From: Faucicola sp048551375
Lineage (GTDB): Bacteria > Pseudomonadota > Gammaproteobacteria > Pseudomonadales > Moraxellaceae
NCBI RefSeq assembly: GCF_048551375.1
Contig: NZ_JBLYZJ010000010.1
Location: 25,183 to 89,182 of the forward strand
Direction of reading: 5' to 3'
DNA length: 64,000 nucleotides
Below, in pieces: positions 43,071 through 52,264 of the stretch. The translations under genes and the position numbers were made by a program. Each line of letters begins with the position of its first letter. The stretch's first letter is position 1. The notes below the pieces were generated by a model, which ran no database searches, was not told where the DNA came from, and worked only from the letters and a program-made list of their open reading frames with translations.

Positions 43071-43211
43071 ATGATGTTAGTACTTGATTTACCACCAGAA
43101 TTAGAAGCTAAAATTCGAGAAAAAGCTGAACAACAAGGAATGACCGCTGAAGCATTCGTTATAAAGATATTAATGGAAGTATTTTCAAAGGATGATTCAG
43201 CTAATAACTAA
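43071..43211 (+). CDS. 46-residue ribbon-helix-helix-like protein
   Basis: This is a short ORF with good coding signs. AAAGG lies five bases before ATGATG. The product begins MMLVLDLPPELEAKIREKAE and continues QQGMTAEAFVIKILMEVF. The pattern of a short beta strand, then PPELEAKIREKAEQQGMT and a second helix, is that of CopG/Arc-type antitoxins and small regulators. No toxin gene follows; the next 235 bp hold only an inverted repeat. It may be an orphan antitoxin left after loss of its partner. Confidence 0.6.
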   Translation: MMLVLDLPPELEAKIREKAEQQGMTAEAFVIKILMEVFSKDDSANN

Positions 43212-43226
43212 TACTGACATGGTGTT

Positions 43227-43301
43227 GTAGGTTGGGTTGAGCCTGTGAAACCCAACCCTATCAATGATTTATGTTGGGTGTCATACTTCCACCCAACCTA
43301 C
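43227..43301. repeat. Inverted repeat, family E
   Basis: GTAGGTTGGGT and ACCCAACCTAC bound a 75-bp element. Inside are further arms GTTGGGTT/AACCCAAC and TTGGGTGTCATACTTCCACC. A shorter related sequence occurs near 27947-27970 before the cytochrome c gene. Confidence 0.8.
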
Positions 43302-43448
43302 AGACAACGCTTTTGCGTAAAGCCCAATAGAAATTTATCAAATATTTGCTGGACTAAAGCCACAGCCAACAACAAAAGCAAATGTTAAAAACTGCACATA
43401 AACTCATTAACCACACCTTTATCAACCGTTAAATCTTAAAATGTAAAT

Positions 43449-44351
43449 ATGCCAAATTTCAGCCAATTTTCTACCACCATTATCGACCAACATCATGCCG
43501 ATATCAGCGATTTTATCACTGCCAACAAGCTACCTGAGCCACTGCACAGTGCTTGTCTGTACGCCATGACCAACGGTGGCAAACGTGTCCGCCCGTTACT
43601 TATCGCCAGTAGCTACGCCACATTGACGGCTCACGATATTAAGACCTTACCCACTTCTTTACCCAAAAGTGTGTGTCAAGCCATGCTCACTGTTGAGTGC
43701 CTACACGCCTACTCGCTAATCCATGATGACATGCCCTGTATGGACGATGACGACCTACGCCGTGGTAAGCCGACCACCCATATCAAATTTGGTGAAGCGG
43801 CCGCCCTACTCGCTGGTGATGTGCTACAAACTTTAGCATTTGAGGCATTATCCGATGAATATTTAGCAGATAAAACTTTAAGTGCCAATTTACTGACGGT
43901 ATTTGCCCCTCGTGCCAAACGCATGGTTATCGGTCAAATGCTCGACATCAATGGCGAACAGCAAACCCTAGACCAAAGTGAGCTTGAAGCCATCCACCGT
44001 GATAAAACAGGGGCATTAATTGAAGCATCTGTACTGATGGGTGGTATCTGTGCCAATGCTACTGAAACCCAATTACAAGCGTTAGCCGTGTTTGCCACAA
44101 ATATCGGCTTGGCATTTCAAGTACAAGATGATATTTTGGATGTGACCGCAGATACCGAGCAACTCGGCAAACCTGCAGGTAGTGATGAGAAGTTGGATAA
44201 ATCTACCTATGTGAAGCTATTGGGCGTTGAACAAGCCAAAACCTATGCCCAAAGCCTGTTTGATACCGCTAAAAATGCGGTGATTGCTGAATTTGGTGAC
44301 ACTAACTATTTGGTGGATTTGGCGGATTGGTTGTGGGCAAGGGAAAAATAA
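43449..44351 (+). CDS. ispA: Farnesyl diphosphate synthase
   Basis: This is a 300-aa trans-isoprenyl diphosphate synthase. The first Asp-rich motif is DDMPCMDDDDLRRG and the second is QVQDDILDVT. The two-residue insert (PC) in the first motif marks the bacterial C15-forming type. It builds FPP for quinones and undecaprenyl phosphate. Its TAA stop directly abuts the stop codon of the convergent RDD gene. Confidence 0.93.
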   Translation: MPNFSQFSTTIIDQHHADISDFITANKLPEPLHSACLYAMTNGGKRVRPLLIASSYATLTAHDIKTLPTSLPKSVCQAMLTVECLHAYSLIHDDMPCMDDDDLRRGKPTTHIKFGEAAALLAGDVLQTLAFEALSDEYLADKTLSANLLTVFAPRAKRMVIGQMLDINGEQQTLDQSELEAIHRDKTGALIEASVLMGGICANATETQLQALAVFATNIGLAFQVQDDILDVTADTEQLGKPAGSDEKLDKSTYVKLLGVEQAKTYAQSLFDTAKNAVIAEFGDTNYLVDLADWLWAREK

Positions 44352-44987
44352 CTATTTCTTCCTAAACCCTGCAAATAATCCTTCATGCTCGATTTTTGGC
44401 ATTTTCATGGTCACGGTGTTTGACAACAAATCATGCACCGATACGCCTTGCTTATTGACCCACGCAAACCAATAATTAAACATCAGCCCCATAAACATAC
44501 TAAACAGCACCGCCCCTCGCTGTCCATGCAACGCATAACCGATTAGCCCACACACCACAGGCAACACACATGCCGATAAAATTCGCTTTACCGCCTGTCC
44601 CCATGATAGCAGACTGCCATCACGGTTCATGGTTTTAAGTCGCCATGTCTGCATCCCCAATGTCTGTCCAGATTTTCGCCAAAATACCCCATAAAATCCA
44701 ATCAGCGTCAATATAAAGGCAGGCGTTAACACCAAATTTTGATACCATGCAGGCAGTAATTGCGACTGTTGGGCGGTCGTTCCCACAGGTAAAAATAACT
44801 TTGTCCCTAGCACAATCAACAACATAGAAATAAAAAACAACAACGCCAAAATCAACATCCCATCATATAACATCGCTACCAAGCGAGCCATTGGTTTGGC
44901 AATAACAGGCTGTTCGGTAGGTTGCAAAGCAGATTGGGCAGACTGGGGTAAATTAGGTGGCGTATTGGCAGTTTTCACATTTTTCAT
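44352..44987 (-). CDS. RDD-family membrane protein
   Basis: This is a 211-aa protein with four likely membrane helices. MARLVAMLYDGMLILALLFF has the Arg and Asp of the RDD motif, and GQTLGMQTWRLKTMNRDGS is the second conserved block. RDD proteins are poorly characterised and some may act in ion exchange. ATG at 44987; the longer frame starts with TTG. The N-terminus is Pro/Gln-rich and soluble. Confidence 0.83.
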   Translation of the reverse strand: MKNVKTANTPPNLPQSAQSALQPTEQPVIAKPMARLVAMLYDGMLILALLFFISMLLIVLGTKLFLPVGTTAQQSQLLPAWYQNLVLTPAFILTLIGFYGVFWRKSGQTLGMQTWRLKTMNRDGSLLSWGQAVKRILSACVLPVVCGLIGYALHGQRGAVLFSMFMGLMFNYWFAWVNKQGVSVHDLLSNTVTMKMPKIEHEGLFAGFRKK

Positions 44988-45248
44988 ATTAAGGCACAGT
45001 TTTGGTCGCAAGAGTGAAGGATAAAAAACGCTAGATGATTAAGTAACACCAAACCCAACATTTAAAGTCGTAGGGGCGTATTGCATACGCCCTGTTTGAA
45101 ATTTTACTATTGAGCTGATGCCTTGCGAAACAGTGCTTCTCACCTACAATACGCTATTTATTAGGATTGGTATAAAAGAATATTGGGCAAAATTGTACCT
45201 TAACTCGCCCCAAAACGCCATGAAGTCATGGGATAATTTAATAGGCAT
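44988..45248. other. Intergenic region between RDD gene and tRNA genes
   Basis: About 260 bp without a gene. It holds a family A repeat at 45070-45092 and otherwise AT-rich sequence. A promoter for the RDD gene should be here, but I see no clear -35/-10 pair. Confidence 0.5.
45070..45092. repeat. Palindromic repeat, family A
   Basis: GTAGGGGCGTATTGCATACG followed by CCC. It lies upstream of the RDD gene. Confidence 0.85.
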
Positions 45249-45282
45249 AAAAAAATCGCCTAAAGTCATGTGACTGGCGATT
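45249..45282 (-). terminator. Terminator of the tRNA transcript
   Basis: On the minus strand the stem AATCGCC/GGCGATT, with inner AGTCA/TGACT pairing, is followed by seven T residues. It lies 20 bp downstream of tRNA-Arg and probably ends a Ser-Arg tRNA transcript. Confidence 0.8.
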
Positions 45283-45302
45283 AATTATAAACGAATGATT
45301 AG

Positions 45303-45379
45303 TGGTGCGCTTGGAGGGAGTCGAACCCCCGACCCTCAAGTTCGTAGCCTGATGCTCTATCCAACTGAGCTACAAGCGC
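45303..45379 (-). tRNA. tRNA-Arg (anticodon ACG)
   Basis: This is a 77-nt tRNA with encoded CCA. The 7-bp acceptor stem is GCGCTTG/CAAGCGC, the D arm contains AGCTCAGTTGGATAGAGC, the anticodon loop is CTACGAA (ACG, read as ICG after A34 deamination), and the T arm contains GGGTTCGACTCCC. It reads CGU, CGC and CGA codons. Confidence 0.95.
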
Positions 45380-45483
45380 ATTAACTAAAGTCTTCGTTTG
45401 AAGTGTGCGGTATTATATATTTGTTTTTTTATCTTGTCAACGACTTTTTTAAAAATTTTTAAATCAGTTGCTTTGATAAAAAA

Positions 45484-45573
45484 TGGCGGTGACGGAGGGA
45501 TTCGAACCCTCGATACAGTTTCCCGTATGCAGCCTTAGCAGGGCTGTGGTTTCAGCCACTCACCCACGTCACC
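45484..45573 (-). tRNA. tRNA-Ser (anticodon GCU)
   Basis: This is a 90-nt class II tRNA with encoded CCA. The acceptor stem is GGTGACG/CGTCACC with discriminator G. The anticodon stem-loop CAGCC-CTGCTAA-GGCTG gives GCU, and a long variable arm ATACGGGAAACTGTAT is present as in all tRNA-Ser. It lies 104 bp upstream of tRNA-Arg on the same strand and reads AGC and AGU. Confidence 0.95.
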
Positions 45574-45720
45574 GAATTTTTATAATACCTACAACCCATT
45601 GCTAGGTAGGTTGTGGGTGGGTATTATAGCAAAGTTAGCTAAAAATGCAAGACTTTTAGCAAAATTTATGTAAGAATATTTTGAATTTTTCAATTTCTCA
45701 TGCTGATTAGGGGATTTTTT

Positions 45721-46533
45721 ATGCCAATGCGTGCAACTGTGCTATGCTTTTCTGGGCTTGACCCCTCTGGTGGTGCAGGCTTACAGGCAGATATTGAGTC
45801 CATTGGACAAGCAGGTAGCCATGCCAGTATCGCTTGTACAGCTGTGACGGTGCAAAGCTCTCAGCAGGTATTTGGCTTTGAGGCGTGTTCGGCTGAGTTG
45901 GTCAAACATCAAGCAATGGCGGTGCTAAATGATTTGCCTGTCAAAGCCATCAAGTCAGGGATGCTCGGCACGACCGACAATATCGCCATGTTGGCGGATT
46001 TGTTCCAAACAGGGGCGATTGCTAATGGTACACCCTATGTGCTTGACCCAGTGTTGGTCGCCAATAGTGGCGGTAGCTTGTCAAAAGGGCTAGGGGATAA
46101 AGCCACGTTGGTAACGGCTTTTTCGGCATTGTTGCCATTTGCCACGCTTGCCACACCCAATAGCATTGAATTGCGTGATTTGACAGGCATTGATAATTTG
46201 CACAAAGCCAGTCAAGATTTGCTACAACGTGGGGCAAAGGCAGTATTGATAAAAACCTCGCATGACAGCCATGAGGGAGGCATTGAGCAGTTTTTATATG
46301 TTAAAAATGCGGATGCTATGACATTGGCGTATCAAGCGATTTTGCCTCGTTTGGCAGGAGAATATCACGGTTCGGGCTGTAGTTTGGCAAGTTATATCGC
46401 AGGACGCTTGGCACAAGGCGATAATTTGACCCAAGCAGTGCAATGTGCAGATATTTGGATTCAGCAAGTGTTAACAGTGGCGGATATACCACACACGGAC
46501 GGACAACGGATTCCAAAGCGGTTTTATTATTAA
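45721..46533 (+). CDS. thiD: Hydroxymethylpyrimidine/phosphomethylpyrimidine kinase
   Basis: This is a 270-aa ribokinase-family enzyme of thiamine synthesis that phosphorylates HMP and HMP-P. CFSGLDPSGGAGLQADIESI is the N-terminal signature, and GEYHGSGCSLASYIAGRLAQ holds the anion-hole and catalytic residues; Cys replaces the more usual Thr-Leu around this site in several homologues. AGGGG lies about seven bases before the ATG at 45721, favouring it over 45700. It is monocistronic and convergent with yggT. Confidence 0.92.
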   Translation: MPMRATVLCFSGLDPSGGAGLQADIESIGQAGSHASIACTAVTVQSSQQVFGFEACSAELVKHQAMAVLNDLPVKAIKSGMLGTTDNIAMLADLFQTGAIANGTPYVLDPVLVANSGGSLSKGLGDKATLVTAFSALLPFATLATPNSIELRDLTGIDNLHKASQDLLQRGAKAVLIKTSHDSHEGGIEQFLYVKNADAMTLAYQAILPRLAGEYHGSGCSLASYIAGRLAQGDNLTQAVQCADIWIQQVLTVADIPHTDGQRIPKRFYY

Positions 46534-46554
46534 AATCAATCTGTTAAAAACATT

Positions 46555-46577
46555 AGAGGCGTATTGCCTACGCCTCC
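46555..46577. repeat. Palindromic repeat, family A (variant)
   Basis: AGAGGCGTATTGCCTACGCC followed by TCC. It lies between the convergent thiD and yggT stops, where it may help transcription end. Confidence 0.75.
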
Positions 46578-46585
46578 ATAACCCT

Positions 46586-47218
46586 TTATAAGGTAAACAA
46601 ATACACCGCAAAGGTTTGCACCACCATTTCTAATAAAATAATGGCAAAAAAACCAATCATCGGTGCTAAATCCAACATCCCCATATCAGGTAATAATTTG
46701 CGAAACGGCTGAATCAATGGCTCACTGAGCTGAGTCAATAGCCCCAAAATTGGTGGTAATTTCTGCGTAAAAAACACCACCCATCCTGCAACAAATGACC
46801 CGATAATCAAATATTGACACATTTTTAGAAAGTCGACAATCAAAGTGGTCATGGCAACAAACAACATCATCAATGGCGAAAAATGCCGAGATAAATCATC
46901 CACCATCGCCATCGTCAGTTCTGGCATCGAAAATAGCCCAAGATTTTGGCTGTCTTCACGCATCATACCGACCACGCCCCAAATAAAAATCAACCGCAAC
47001 AACAACATCAACACAATCGCAGAAACGCTGATTTTACCATTGCCAAGCGTGGGAAAAATACGAGCAAAGACATCCACTAGTCGAGTGGCATTATAAATCG
47101 GTTTGCCCACAGGGTCTTTGTCATCAATGCCTGCAAACTGCATCATAAATCGCATAAAAATCAATAACATCACCGAACCGACAACGATGTCAAAAATACC
47201 TGCGATAAAATGGGTCAT
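46586..47218 (-). CDS. YggT-family membrane protein
   Basis: This is a 210-aa protein with two YGGT repeats (about residues 10-100 and 125-205). DPVGKPIYNATRLVDVFARI and the second-repeat version LTQLSEPLIQPFRKLLPDMG are characteristic. Members are linked to osmotic response and are often next to proC, as here. ATG at 47218. Confidence 0.88.
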   Translation of the reverse strand: MTHFIAGIFDIVVGSVMLLIFMRFMMQFAGIDDKDPVGKPIYNATRLVDVFARIFPTLGNGKISVSAIVLMLLLRLIFIWGVVGMMREDSQNLGLFSMPELTMAMVDDLSRHFSPLMMLFVAMTTLIVDFLKMCQYLIIGSFVAGWVVFFTQKLPPILGLLTQLSEPLIQPFRKLLPDMGMLDLAPMIGFFAIILLEMVVQTFAVYLFTL

Positions 47219-47258
47219 GGGGTTTCTTGCCTTGTATATTGGATAAAAATAATGGGTT

Positions 47259-47372
47259 TAGGACTTACTCAGTTTTAACGTTTCCGTTCGTGGTGAGCTT
47301 GTCGAACCATCGGAAACGTTACCCTTCGACAAGCTCAGGGCGAACGTTTCTCTCATTTTTGCGTAAGTCCTA
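47259..47372. repeat. Nested inverted repeat with family C core
   Basis: TAGGACTTAC at the left and GTAAGTCCTA at the right bound a 114-bp element. Inside is a family C unit: CGTTTCCGTTCGTGGTGAGC, TTGTCGAACCAT, CGGAAACG, then CCCTTCGACAAGCTCAGGGC and GAACG. The outer arms make it look like a small non-autonomous mobile element carrying the repeat. It sits between proC and yggT. Confidence 0.75.
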
Positions 47373-47375
47373 GGG

Positions 47376-48215
47376 TTATTTTGCCAATTCTCGACTAAGT
47401 TGGCGTGAACGCTCGACACAAGCTTGCATGGCTTGGGCGATGGTTTGGTTCATCGCTTGTGCATCCATCACCGCAATCGCCGATTGGGTCGTGCCATTGG
47501 GCGAGGTGACTTTACGGCGTAATTCGGCTGGGCTATCATGGCTAGTCAATGCCATTTGGGCAGACCCCAATGCCGTTTGCATGGCTAACGCAGTGGCTTG
47601 GGTGTTGGTCAATCCCATGCTTTCGCCAGTGGCAATCATGTTTTCAAGCATATAAAAAAAGTACGCAGGGGCAGAGCCAGACACGGCTGTCACCGCATGA
47701 AGCAAATCTTCATCATCGACCCACAGCACCAAACCTGTGGCTTTCATCACTTGTTCGGCAAGCTCACACTCATGCTCCCCTACCCCTTGACTGGCAAACA
47801 GCCCTGTCGCCCCCATCTGAATCATCGCAGGGGTATTGGGCATGGCACGCACCAATTTTACATTGTTGCCAAGCCATGATTTTAAGCTATCTGTGCCAAT
47901 CCCTGCCACAATCGAAATCACCAACTGTTCGCCCCAACTGTCTTTGATTGGTAGCAACACATCTTTTAGCACTTGCGGTTTGACCGCCAATAGCACCACG
48001 TCCGCATTCGCAATGGCTTGCTCGGTATTGCCTGCCTCTGTCGCAACATAGGTCGCCAAACCTTGGTCAGCAAAATGCGATAATTTTGCGGTATCCGTAT
48101 CAACCACGTGCAAATCAGCAGGGGCATGACCTTTGGCGAGTAGCCCTGCAATCAAGGCAGTTGCCATATTGCCACCGCCGATAAATGCAATAGAAACAGA
48201 AGTTTGCTTGGTCAT
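47376..48215 (-). CDS. proC: Pyrroline-5-carboxylate reductase
   Basis: This is a 279-aa enzyme for the last step of proline synthesis. IAFIGGGNMATALIAGLLAK is the NAD(P) Rossmann motif. VRAMPNTPAMIQMGATGLFA and AVTAVSGSAPAYFFYMLENM are the catalytic and substrate regions, and SPNGTTQSAI is the C-terminal signature. AAGGACG precedes the ATG. yggT follows downstream after the inverted repeat. Confidence 0.95.
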   Translation of the reverse strand: MTKQTSVSIAFIGGGNMATALIAGLLAKGHAPADLHVVDTDTAKLSHFADQGLATYVATEAGNTEQAIANADVVLLAVKPQVLKDVLLPIKDSWGEQLVISIVAGIGTDSLKSWLGNNVKLVRAMPNTPAMIQMGATGLFASQGVGEHECELAEQVMKATGLVLWVDDEDLLHAVTAVSGSAPAYFFYMLENMIATGESMGLTNTQATALAMQTALGSAQMALTSHDSPAELRRKVTSPNGTTQSAIAVMDAQAMNQTIAQAMQACVERSRQLSRELAK

Positions 48216-48346
48216 GGTACGTCCTTTTATGGGTTATTATTTGATAAAATGTTAAACAAACAAGTTTATCATAGCTAGATGGGGATTGGATGACAAATTT
48301 GCCAGTCTATCTACCCCTATTTTTGCCCTTATTTTTTCAAATCTTG

Positions 48347-49657
48347 CTAAAGCTGATGGAGTATTGCTGTTAAAATTTGCTTTTGTTCACTGTTTAATGA
48401 CTGGCTATCTGCAAGCCATACGATTTGCTTATCTAACAGTGAATAAGGTAATAACAATGCCAAAGGTCGATGCTGTGTATCATTAATAATTCGAGCCAAA
48501 TCACGCTCCCAACTGGGAATATCAAGGCGTTGGCAGATTTTTTTAAAGGGTTCATGGTAATCATGCCCCAAACGTTGCAATTTTTCATTTGCCATTAGTG
48601 GACGCAAATAGCCAATAGTTGGGGGAATGATTATCGACTCTAAATTTTTGCTATCACTTTGATAATATTCAGTATTCATCCGATACAATCGTTGGCGATA
48701 ACGCCGAATTTCAAACATTTGCCATACTAAAATCGTTTGTTGATTGGGGTCGTCATTCCCTATCAATTGCTCAATCTGTTCAACCAACTGCCGATGAGGG
48801 GCGAACTTTTCATCTCCTTTTACCCAACTGTGTAATACCGCAAACCGCCTTGGTTGGCTTAATGTTTTAAGTTTACCAATGTCCAACTGCTGTTGATAGG
48901 GTGTCGAAATTTGTGCCAATTCACAGGTTTGTAAATCTTGCTGAACCTGCTCATCAAGGATGATTTTGGCTTCCGCAAGGTTGGTTTGGGTGCGATGAAT
49001 ATTGTCGATGAGGTTGCCAAAGCGTTGATTAAGCAACGGAAAAATCTGCTCTCGCAAAAAGGCTCGCTGATTGGCATCACCCACATTGGTGGGGTCATTG
49101 ACATAGGGCAGTTGGTGGGCGGTGACAAATGCACTGATTTGCTCTCGTGTCACGCCCAATAACGGTCGCCACAGCCATAATGGTTTGCCAAATTCATGCT
49201 GTTCGCCCCACTCGCTGATACCGACAAGCCCTGTCAAGCCTGTGCCTTTACAAAGGTTCATCAGCAAGGTTTCGGCTTGGTCATTGGCATGATGGGCGGT
49301 GGCGATAATCGCCCCTGTCGGCACTAGACTGGCAATCGCTTGATAACGTGCGGTGCGAGCTTGGGCTTCGCTGATATTGGCTTTGAAAGTGGATTGTTGC
49401 CATGATAAACAGTGACTTTGGTAAGGGATTTGGTGTGTTTGACAAAAATCTTCAACCAATTGTTGCCAAGCATCACTGGGGGACTGAATTTTATGGTTAA
49501 TGTGAATGACGTGAATCGGCAAGCCGAGTTGATGACAGGCAAATAGCAATGCCATCGAATCTCGCCCGCCACTACAAGCGATATAAATTGGGGCGTTTAA
49601 AGGAATATAGCGAGCATGGCTATTTTGAATCGCTAAGGTAATGGCACGCATAGGCAT
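48347..49657 (-). CDS. tilS: tRNA(Ile)-lysidine synthase
   Basis: This is a 436-aa N-type ATP pyrophosphatase that makes lysidine at C34 of the AUA-reading tRNA-Ile. The P-loop is IACSGGRDSMALLF; the core includes ATAHHANDQAETLLMNLCKG and WRPLLGVTREQI, and a C-terminal tRNA-binding domain follows. The gene starts nine bases after accA, a common arrangement. Confidence 0.93.
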   Translation of the reverse strand: MPMRAITLAIQNSHARYIPLNAPIYIACSGGRDSMALLFACHQLGLPIHVIHINHKIQSPSDAWQQLVEDFCQTHQIPYQSHCLSWQQSTFKANISEAQARTARYQAIASLVPTGAIIATAHHANDQAETLLMNLCKGTGLTGLVGISEWGEQHEFGKPLWLWRPLLGVTREQISAFVTAHQLPYVNDPTNVGDANQRAFLREQIFPLLNQRFGNLIDNIHRTQTNLAEAKIILDEQVQQDLQTCELAQISTPYQQQLDIGKLKTLSQPRRFAVLHSWVKGDEKFAPHRQLVEQIEQLIGNDDPNQQTILVWQMFEIRRYRQRLYRMNTEYYQSDSKNLESIIIPPTIGYLRPLMANEKLQRLGHDYHEPFKKICQRLDIPSWERDLARIINDTQHRPLALLLPYSLLDKQIVWLADSQSLNSEQKQILTAILHQL

Positions 49658-49666
49658 TTAAAGTCA

Positions 49667-50470
49667 TTAGGCTGACAATTTCACCGTTGAATCAAACGCC
49701 ATAAACTTATCATAACGGCGTTGCAACCGTTCGGCATCGTCCATCGCCATCAATTCTTGCAATTGATTTGCCAAGGTCGCTTTGAGATTATCCATCACGA
49801 TTTGGCTATTGGTATGAGCCCCATTTTCGCCCTCGCCCACCACCGCATCAATCAGCCCTAACGACTTGAGATTCTCCGCCGACAACTTCAAGGCTTCACT
49901 GGCTTGAGGGGCTTTTTCGGCAGTTTTCCATAAAATCGAGGCACAGCCCTCTGGTGAAATCACCGAATAAATGCTGTTTTCTAGCATATTGACTTTATCC
50001 GCCACGCCAATCGCCAACGCTCCACCCGAGCCACCCTCACCGATAACGGTGGCGATAATTGGCACGTTGAGGGATGAAAACACCGCCAAACTTTCGGCAA
50101 TCGCTTGAGCCTGTCCACGTTCTTCCGCCCCTACCCCCGGATACGCCCCTTGGGTGTCGATAAAGGTCAATACAGGTAGCTTAAAGCGTTCTGCCATTTT
50201 GACCAGACGAATGACTTTGCGATAGCCTTCTGGATTTGCCATGCCAAAATTATGCTCGATACGCTCACGAGTGCTACGCCCACGGTGTTGCCCAATCAGC
50301 ATGACAGGTTTATCACAAAATTTGGCAATCCCACCCAAAATGGCTTTATCATCGGCAAATGCTCGGTCGCCTTGCAAAATATCAAATTCGCTAAATAAAT
50401 GATTGGCATAATCCATAAACAATGGACGTTTGGCATGACGTGCTAACTGTACTTTTTCCCAGACATTCAT
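49667..50470 (-). CDS. accA: Acetyl-CoA carboxylase carboxyltransferase alpha subunit (short form)
   Basis: This is a 267-aa alpha subunit for malonyl-CoA synthesis. GQHRGRSTRERIEHNFGMAN and TFIDTQGAYPGVGAEERGQA are conserved, as are GEGGSGGALAIGVADKVNML and ISPEGCASILWK. It lacks about 50 N-terminal residues present in the 319-aa Escherichia coli protein and begins near WEKVQLARHAKRP. AAGGAAATTACC precedes this ATG, and the upstream ppx stop is only 25 bp away, so the short form is real. I believe relatives in the family also have short AccA, but I could not check. Confidence 0.92.
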   Translation of the reverse strand: MNVWEKVQLARHAKRPLFMDYANHLFSEFDILQGDRAFADDKAILGGIAKFCDKPVMLIGQHRGRSTRERIEHNFGMANPEGYRKVIRLVKMAERFKLPVLTFIDTQGAYPGVGAEERGQAQAIAESLAVFSSLNVPIIATVIGEGGSGGALAIGVADKVNMLENSIYSVISPEGCASILWKTAEKAPQASEALKLSAENLKSLGLIDAVVGEGENGAHTNSQIVMDNLKATLANQLQELMAMDDAERLQRRYDKFMAFDSTVKLSA

Positions 50471-50495
50471 GGTAATTTCCTTATCTATTTTCGTT

Positions 50496-52010
50496 TCAAA
50501 TTGGCAATGCTTGTAATTCTAATGTCATGTCCCATTTTTGCCATAACTCAACTTCATTTTGCAAATCAGATAGAATTAATGCACCTTGGTCATTATTTGC
50601 ATTGACGGTCACTTGCCAATGGGAGTTGTCTTTAGCAAGTAATTGACACAAGGCTTCATCGTGTTTGCTACGGCTATGATGAATCAACACCGCCAAACGT
50701 AATAACAGGCTTAAATACACGAGTTTATCACCACCGACCATTTTGACTTCATCATAACCATCGCTTTTGAGTTTACGGCGATGGTACATGACCAGTTGTG
50801 CCATGCGAGTTTTGTCCACTTGTGAAAACCCATCAATGTCCGAGTTTTCAAGCAGATAGGCACTGTGGCGATGGTAGCTACTGTGACTGATTGCCAAGCC
50901 GATTTCATGCAAATACGCCCCACGGCGTAACAAATCTTGGTCTTCTTCGTCTAGCCCAAGGCGATTTTTCACTTGGTCAAACAGTTGTTGAGCTGTGGCA
51001 ACCACCCGTTTGGCTTGTTTGACATCCACCGAGTAGCGTGTCATCAAGGCTTGCACACTACGGTCACGCACATCTTCACTGGCAAAGCGTCCCAGCATAT
51101 CGTACATCACACCTTCACGTAATGCCCCATCCGAATAAGCGATGGTATCAATGCCTAGCACACTCATGGTCGCCAATAGCACCGCCACGCCAGCAGGTAA
51201 TACTGCCTTGCGAGTGTCTTTGACTTCAGCAAAATCAATATTATCCGTGTGTTTGGCTTTAAGTAGCAGTTTTTGGACATGCTTGACACCTGCAAAGGTA
51301 ATGCGTTCACCTTCGTCCGCCATCCCCAACTGCACCAAAATCTGATTGACTGCTTTAATCGTACCGCTTGAGCCTGTGACACTATGCCAGCCTGTTTTTT
51401 GGTAATTACGGCTAATGCCCAATACCTCTTTACGAGCGGCGGCGATGGCTTTTTCAAAGGCTTTTTCGGTGATATCACCATTTGGGAAATAAGCTTTGGT
51501 AAAGGCGACACAGCCCATCTGTAGGCTTTCGGTCAAAAGTGGGTCAAAACCTTTACCAATGATAAATTCAGTCGAACCACCGCCAATATCAATGACCAAG
51601 CGTTTATCGGTACTGGCATTGGTATGCGACACGCCCAAATAAATCAGCCGAGCTTCTTCACGCCCTGCGATGACCTCGATGGGTTTGGGTAAAATAGCAT
51701 TGGCTTTTTGGATAAATTCATTGGCATTTTTGGCTTGGCGTAAGGCATTGGTCGCCACGATACGCAAACGCTGAGGTGACACCGAATCCAATCGCCCCAC
51801 AAAGCGAGCAAGGCAGTCTAAACCTCGCTGTTGGGCTTCTTGTGACAGGTATTTATTGTCATCCAAGCCTGCCGCTAGCTGAACTTTTTCGGACATGGAG
51901 GCTAATTTTCGTACTTCGCCGTGGTCTAGGCGAGCAATGGCAAGATGGAAACTATTTGACCCTAAGTCGATGGCCGCCATCAATTCATTATTAGCAAGTA
52001 AGTCAGGCAT
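50496..52010 (-). CDS. ppx: Exopolyphosphatase / Ppx-GppA phosphatase
   Basis: This is a 504-aa Ppx/GppA enzyme of the actin-like fold that degrades polyphosphate or pppGpp. AAIDLGSNSFHLAIARLDHG is the first phosphate loop and VIDIGGGSTEFIIGKG the second. The C-terminal HD-like domain has YLHEIGLAISHSSYHRHSAY. It is the first gene of ppx-accA-tilS, and is divergent from trxA. Confidence 0.9.
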   Translation of the reverse strand: MPDLLANNELMAAIDLGSNSFHLAIARLDHGEVRKLASMSEKVQLAAGLDDNKYLSQEAQQRGLDCLARFVGRLDSVSPQRLRIVATNALRQAKNANEFIQKANAILPKPIEVIAGREEARLIYLGVSHTNASTDKRLVIDIGGGSTEFIIGKGFDPLLTESLQMGCVAFTKAYFPNGDITEKAFEKAIAAARKEVLGISRNYQKTGWHSVTGSSGTIKAVNQILVQLGMADEGERITFAGVKHVQKLLLKAKHTDNIDFAEVKDTRKAVLPAGVAVLLATMSVLGIDTIAYSDGALREGVMYDMLGRFASEDVRDRSVQALMTRYSVDVKQAKRVVATAQQLFDQVKNRLGLDEEDQDLLRRGAYLHEIGLAISHSSYHRHSAYLLENSDIDGFSQVDKTRMAQLVMYHRRKLKSDGYDEVKMVGGDKLVYLSLLLRLAVLIHHSRSKHDEALCQLLAKDNSHWQVTVNANNDQGALILSDLQNEVELWQKWDMTLELQALPI

Positions 52011-52264
52011 AATTCACTTTAGTTGGTGGTTATTAGGGGCTATTTTACGCATTTTTGGCAATAAGGGAAAGCCATTTTTCATTAAATACGCATTTTGTCA
52101 TCCGCCTGCAAACTTTGTATGATTAAAGTTTTTTATCACAATTATCAAAACAATTTACCATTGGTTAAGGTTTTATCCACTTGCATTATGCTATCATACG
52201 CCCCATTCATTTACTTACTTAAAGCTACTCATTATTTTCACCTAATAAAGGTTAAGGAAAAATT

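Noticed and set aside
45249..45282. A riboswitch or small RNA near the tRNA genes
   Set aside because: The simple stem with a T-run in the minus direction is better explained as the tRNA terminator.
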